DNA of 64,000 nt, taken from contig NMRA01000202.1 in the NCBI GenBank assembly GCA_002633005.1, forward strand, positions 293,516 to 357,515, given 5' to 3'. The stretch is from Phoronis australis. Its lineage: Eukaryota > Phoronida > Phoronidae. The notes under the pieces were generated by a model. That model saw nothing but the letters and a program-made list of their open reading frames with translations, was not told the origin of the DNA and made no database searches. Below, in pieces: positions 45,001 through 48,000 of this stretch. The translations under genes and the position numbers were made by a program. How positions within the stretch are numbered: the first letter of the stretch is position 1; each line of letters starts with the position of its first letter.

Positions 45001-48000
45001 TTCTCTGAAAACGGCATTGATGATTATTGCTTATTACAAAAAATATGTATGTAAATCAACTGGCATGCGTGCTTCTAAATGATAGATGGCGCTGCTTTTA
45101 TTTATGTGGAGACTGACGACGCATCTAGAATAAGAACAGTAACACGAGGAGCTTGCTATAATTCAAGACTTCGCAAGATATTGCCCTGCATTTTAATTGA
45201 GAACACGTGGTTTTGGATAAATTTTAGAGAGGTTCTAGTGTTGCTGAACTCACCCCTGCCTTACTCTTGTTTTCTATCTGCCTTGTTCGTGCTACAGGTA
45301 AAGGAAGGCACCTAAGGTGGATATGGCCCCCTAGTGTTCAGTGCAAAAATCCTTCAACCTGTCAATAGTCATTGTAACTTTGGGTTCATATTGTAATGTC
45401 CCTGCTGGTTGCTACAAATTTTAGTCGCCACCAGTCCCCAGAAATCTGGTGTTTCCCCCCCCCCACACACACACCGGGCGGCCCTAACGCTGAATATTTC
45501 TGCCAGTGTGATCATCAGTGGTATAAAAAGGTACACATTCATAGTCAATAGAAAATAATTCACGAGAGACAATTTTATTAATGACTCATTCATGACAGAC
45601 ATGAAGTAAACAGAAGTAACGGTCTCGACTTCATATATCACATGTTATGCTACGAAAACTAGGCTAAAAGTTGAGCACATTTACCACTTCATTCAGTAAA
45701 TCTGACGACATGACAGCATCTTCAGCAGAAATAGCATCGTCATAAATATTGCTGCAGATCGACAACCTCGAAAAATCCACCAATCTGCGATTCACTTAAC
45801 ATCACAGGTAAACACTTCCCCAGTGGGATCTCGTAATGTTAGTTCTCCATTTTGGCACTTCCGAGGGTGAACGTTTTTACCTGACTTATCTTCTTCATCG
45901 AATATGTTCGTCAGAAAGTTCTTAACCTTTACTGAAAATCTTGTTGACCTTTTACCATTTTTCAATGTCTAACCTATTGCTTTAGCATTCGTCTCATCCA
46001 AATAGTACTCTGAGGCTGCCTCAAATGACGCTCCGGTTCTTGCATCTGAAAGCATTTCTGACCACTGTCGTGCGATGTGGTTATACGTGGTTTCCCTCTG
46101 CAAATGTTCAGTGTGGTTACCCACATCCAAGTGCTGACCTAATTCTGCCTGTCTGTAGCAAAAAAATCGAGTAACCTTGCTGGGTACAAGGGAACTTTTG
46201 TTGAGGCTCTTCACTAGATACAATGCCAACCTTAACTCTTGGTGTTGAAAATCCGCCATATCTAGAGATGTTGGTGTATTTTAGAGAAATAGGTTTCCTA
46301 TTTTCTCAGTATTTATAAGAACTTACCAGTACATGGAATGATTTCTACACGCGAATTCCTTGGGTGGAATAGTGGGAATTTGGGAATGTTGTTATACCAG
46401 GAACTGAGTATTTTGGAAAAGACTTAGTTGCATTGACTGAACATGCATACACATAACATCCCTTCACAAGGCCACTGGAAAGTAATGCTACTTTTAAATC
46501 CAGAAAGTTTATGATATTGTTACCTTCAGCTACAAAGTACTTCGCATGTTGTTTGATTGGAGCGATCTTGCGATCACAGAGATCCTTTCCATTCTGACTT
46601 TCACTAAAGTCATATCTCGAAACAGAAATGCCGGTAGAATTTGACAAGGCTGCTACGTTCAGGACAGGAGCAGAGTGGTAACATCAAGCATTACCTGACT
46701 CTTCCATGACTTGCCCTGTTCAGTCAGAAATACACCGACTAGGGGTAGTACGAGTCAGTACTCTGGCACTGGCCTTGCTTTGTGAGCTCATACTTTCCTG
46801 TATCTCAAATGTTCAGTGGTGTCTTTGACATAACTCACTAAAGCACAAAGCTGTTGTGATTGGATTTTTTGCAGAATAAACTCTAAAGGAACATGAAGGC
46901 CCATCGACATCGTCTGCCATTTTGTCTTTTTAAAATGCACTAGTCTTGCTTCTCTCAAAACCAGTCATTACAAATATCAATTCTTACTCGTTTAATCTTA
47001 AAGGCATTTATTTCCATTTAAAAGTTCTACAGAGTGTTTAAATTAACCTGATAATGTAAAAGAAATGAAAGAATACAAGAGGGTTACACGTACATTTTTT
47101 ATATATCCTCAAGCTTAACCTCAACTGACTCCCTCAGTGGGCATAGGTCATCGGGTTCAGTTTTGATACTAGCCGCGTAATAAACCCGGAAAACATCTTG
47201 TTTTCATTTGAAAGAGTTTAGACTTGATTTCTATAACTATTTAAAGCAGACTTCTTGCCTAAAAGTTTGTTCAAATGGTCTATAAACTCTGCTCGTCATT
47301 TCCAAACTATGAAAATAGACTGTTTTGCAAGACAATTTTCACTAAAAGTGCAAAGTTGAGGCAAGATTTTTTATTGCTCAGTCATCAAGACTAACTCTTT
47401 AACTGTATGTTCAAAACGTCCCATAAGGCTACAAGGTGTTTTATGGCAGTAAGAAGGTCACAAAATTGGCCACTAAAATTAGCCCCCAAAAATGGTCTGT
47501 GGATTATCTCCCCTGTCTAGCACAAAACTGTCAGATTTTAATAAATGACACAGAATTATGCACAGTATACGTTGGTTATTTCAGCCACCAAAATATAGCT
47601 TTTGATCTATTTTGTATGTTACTCATTTTGTTGCAGAAAACATGCGATTTTTGAGACGGCTAATATGCCCAATTGTGCCAATTTGTGTTATCATGCTTCA
47701 GCGGCGAAATTAGGGGTCATTGAGTGCACAAAATTTGGCATTTGGGTTTTTGTTAGGATACCTACCCATGTACAAAAAATGAAGTTGTTTTAAATTTTGA
47801 CGTATAGACTGATTTTTGAAAATATACTGGTTTTTATATGAACTGCCTCTTTAATTGCTTTCTATGTTCAATTTTTGTACTGCTAAGTTCCCGTCGGACA
47901 AAGTTTGTTATTATAACAGTTTTTGACACCTAAATTGTTTTAGGTTTAGTGTTGTTACTCATGCCAGCGGATATATTAATAATAGAACCCTAAAGATTTG

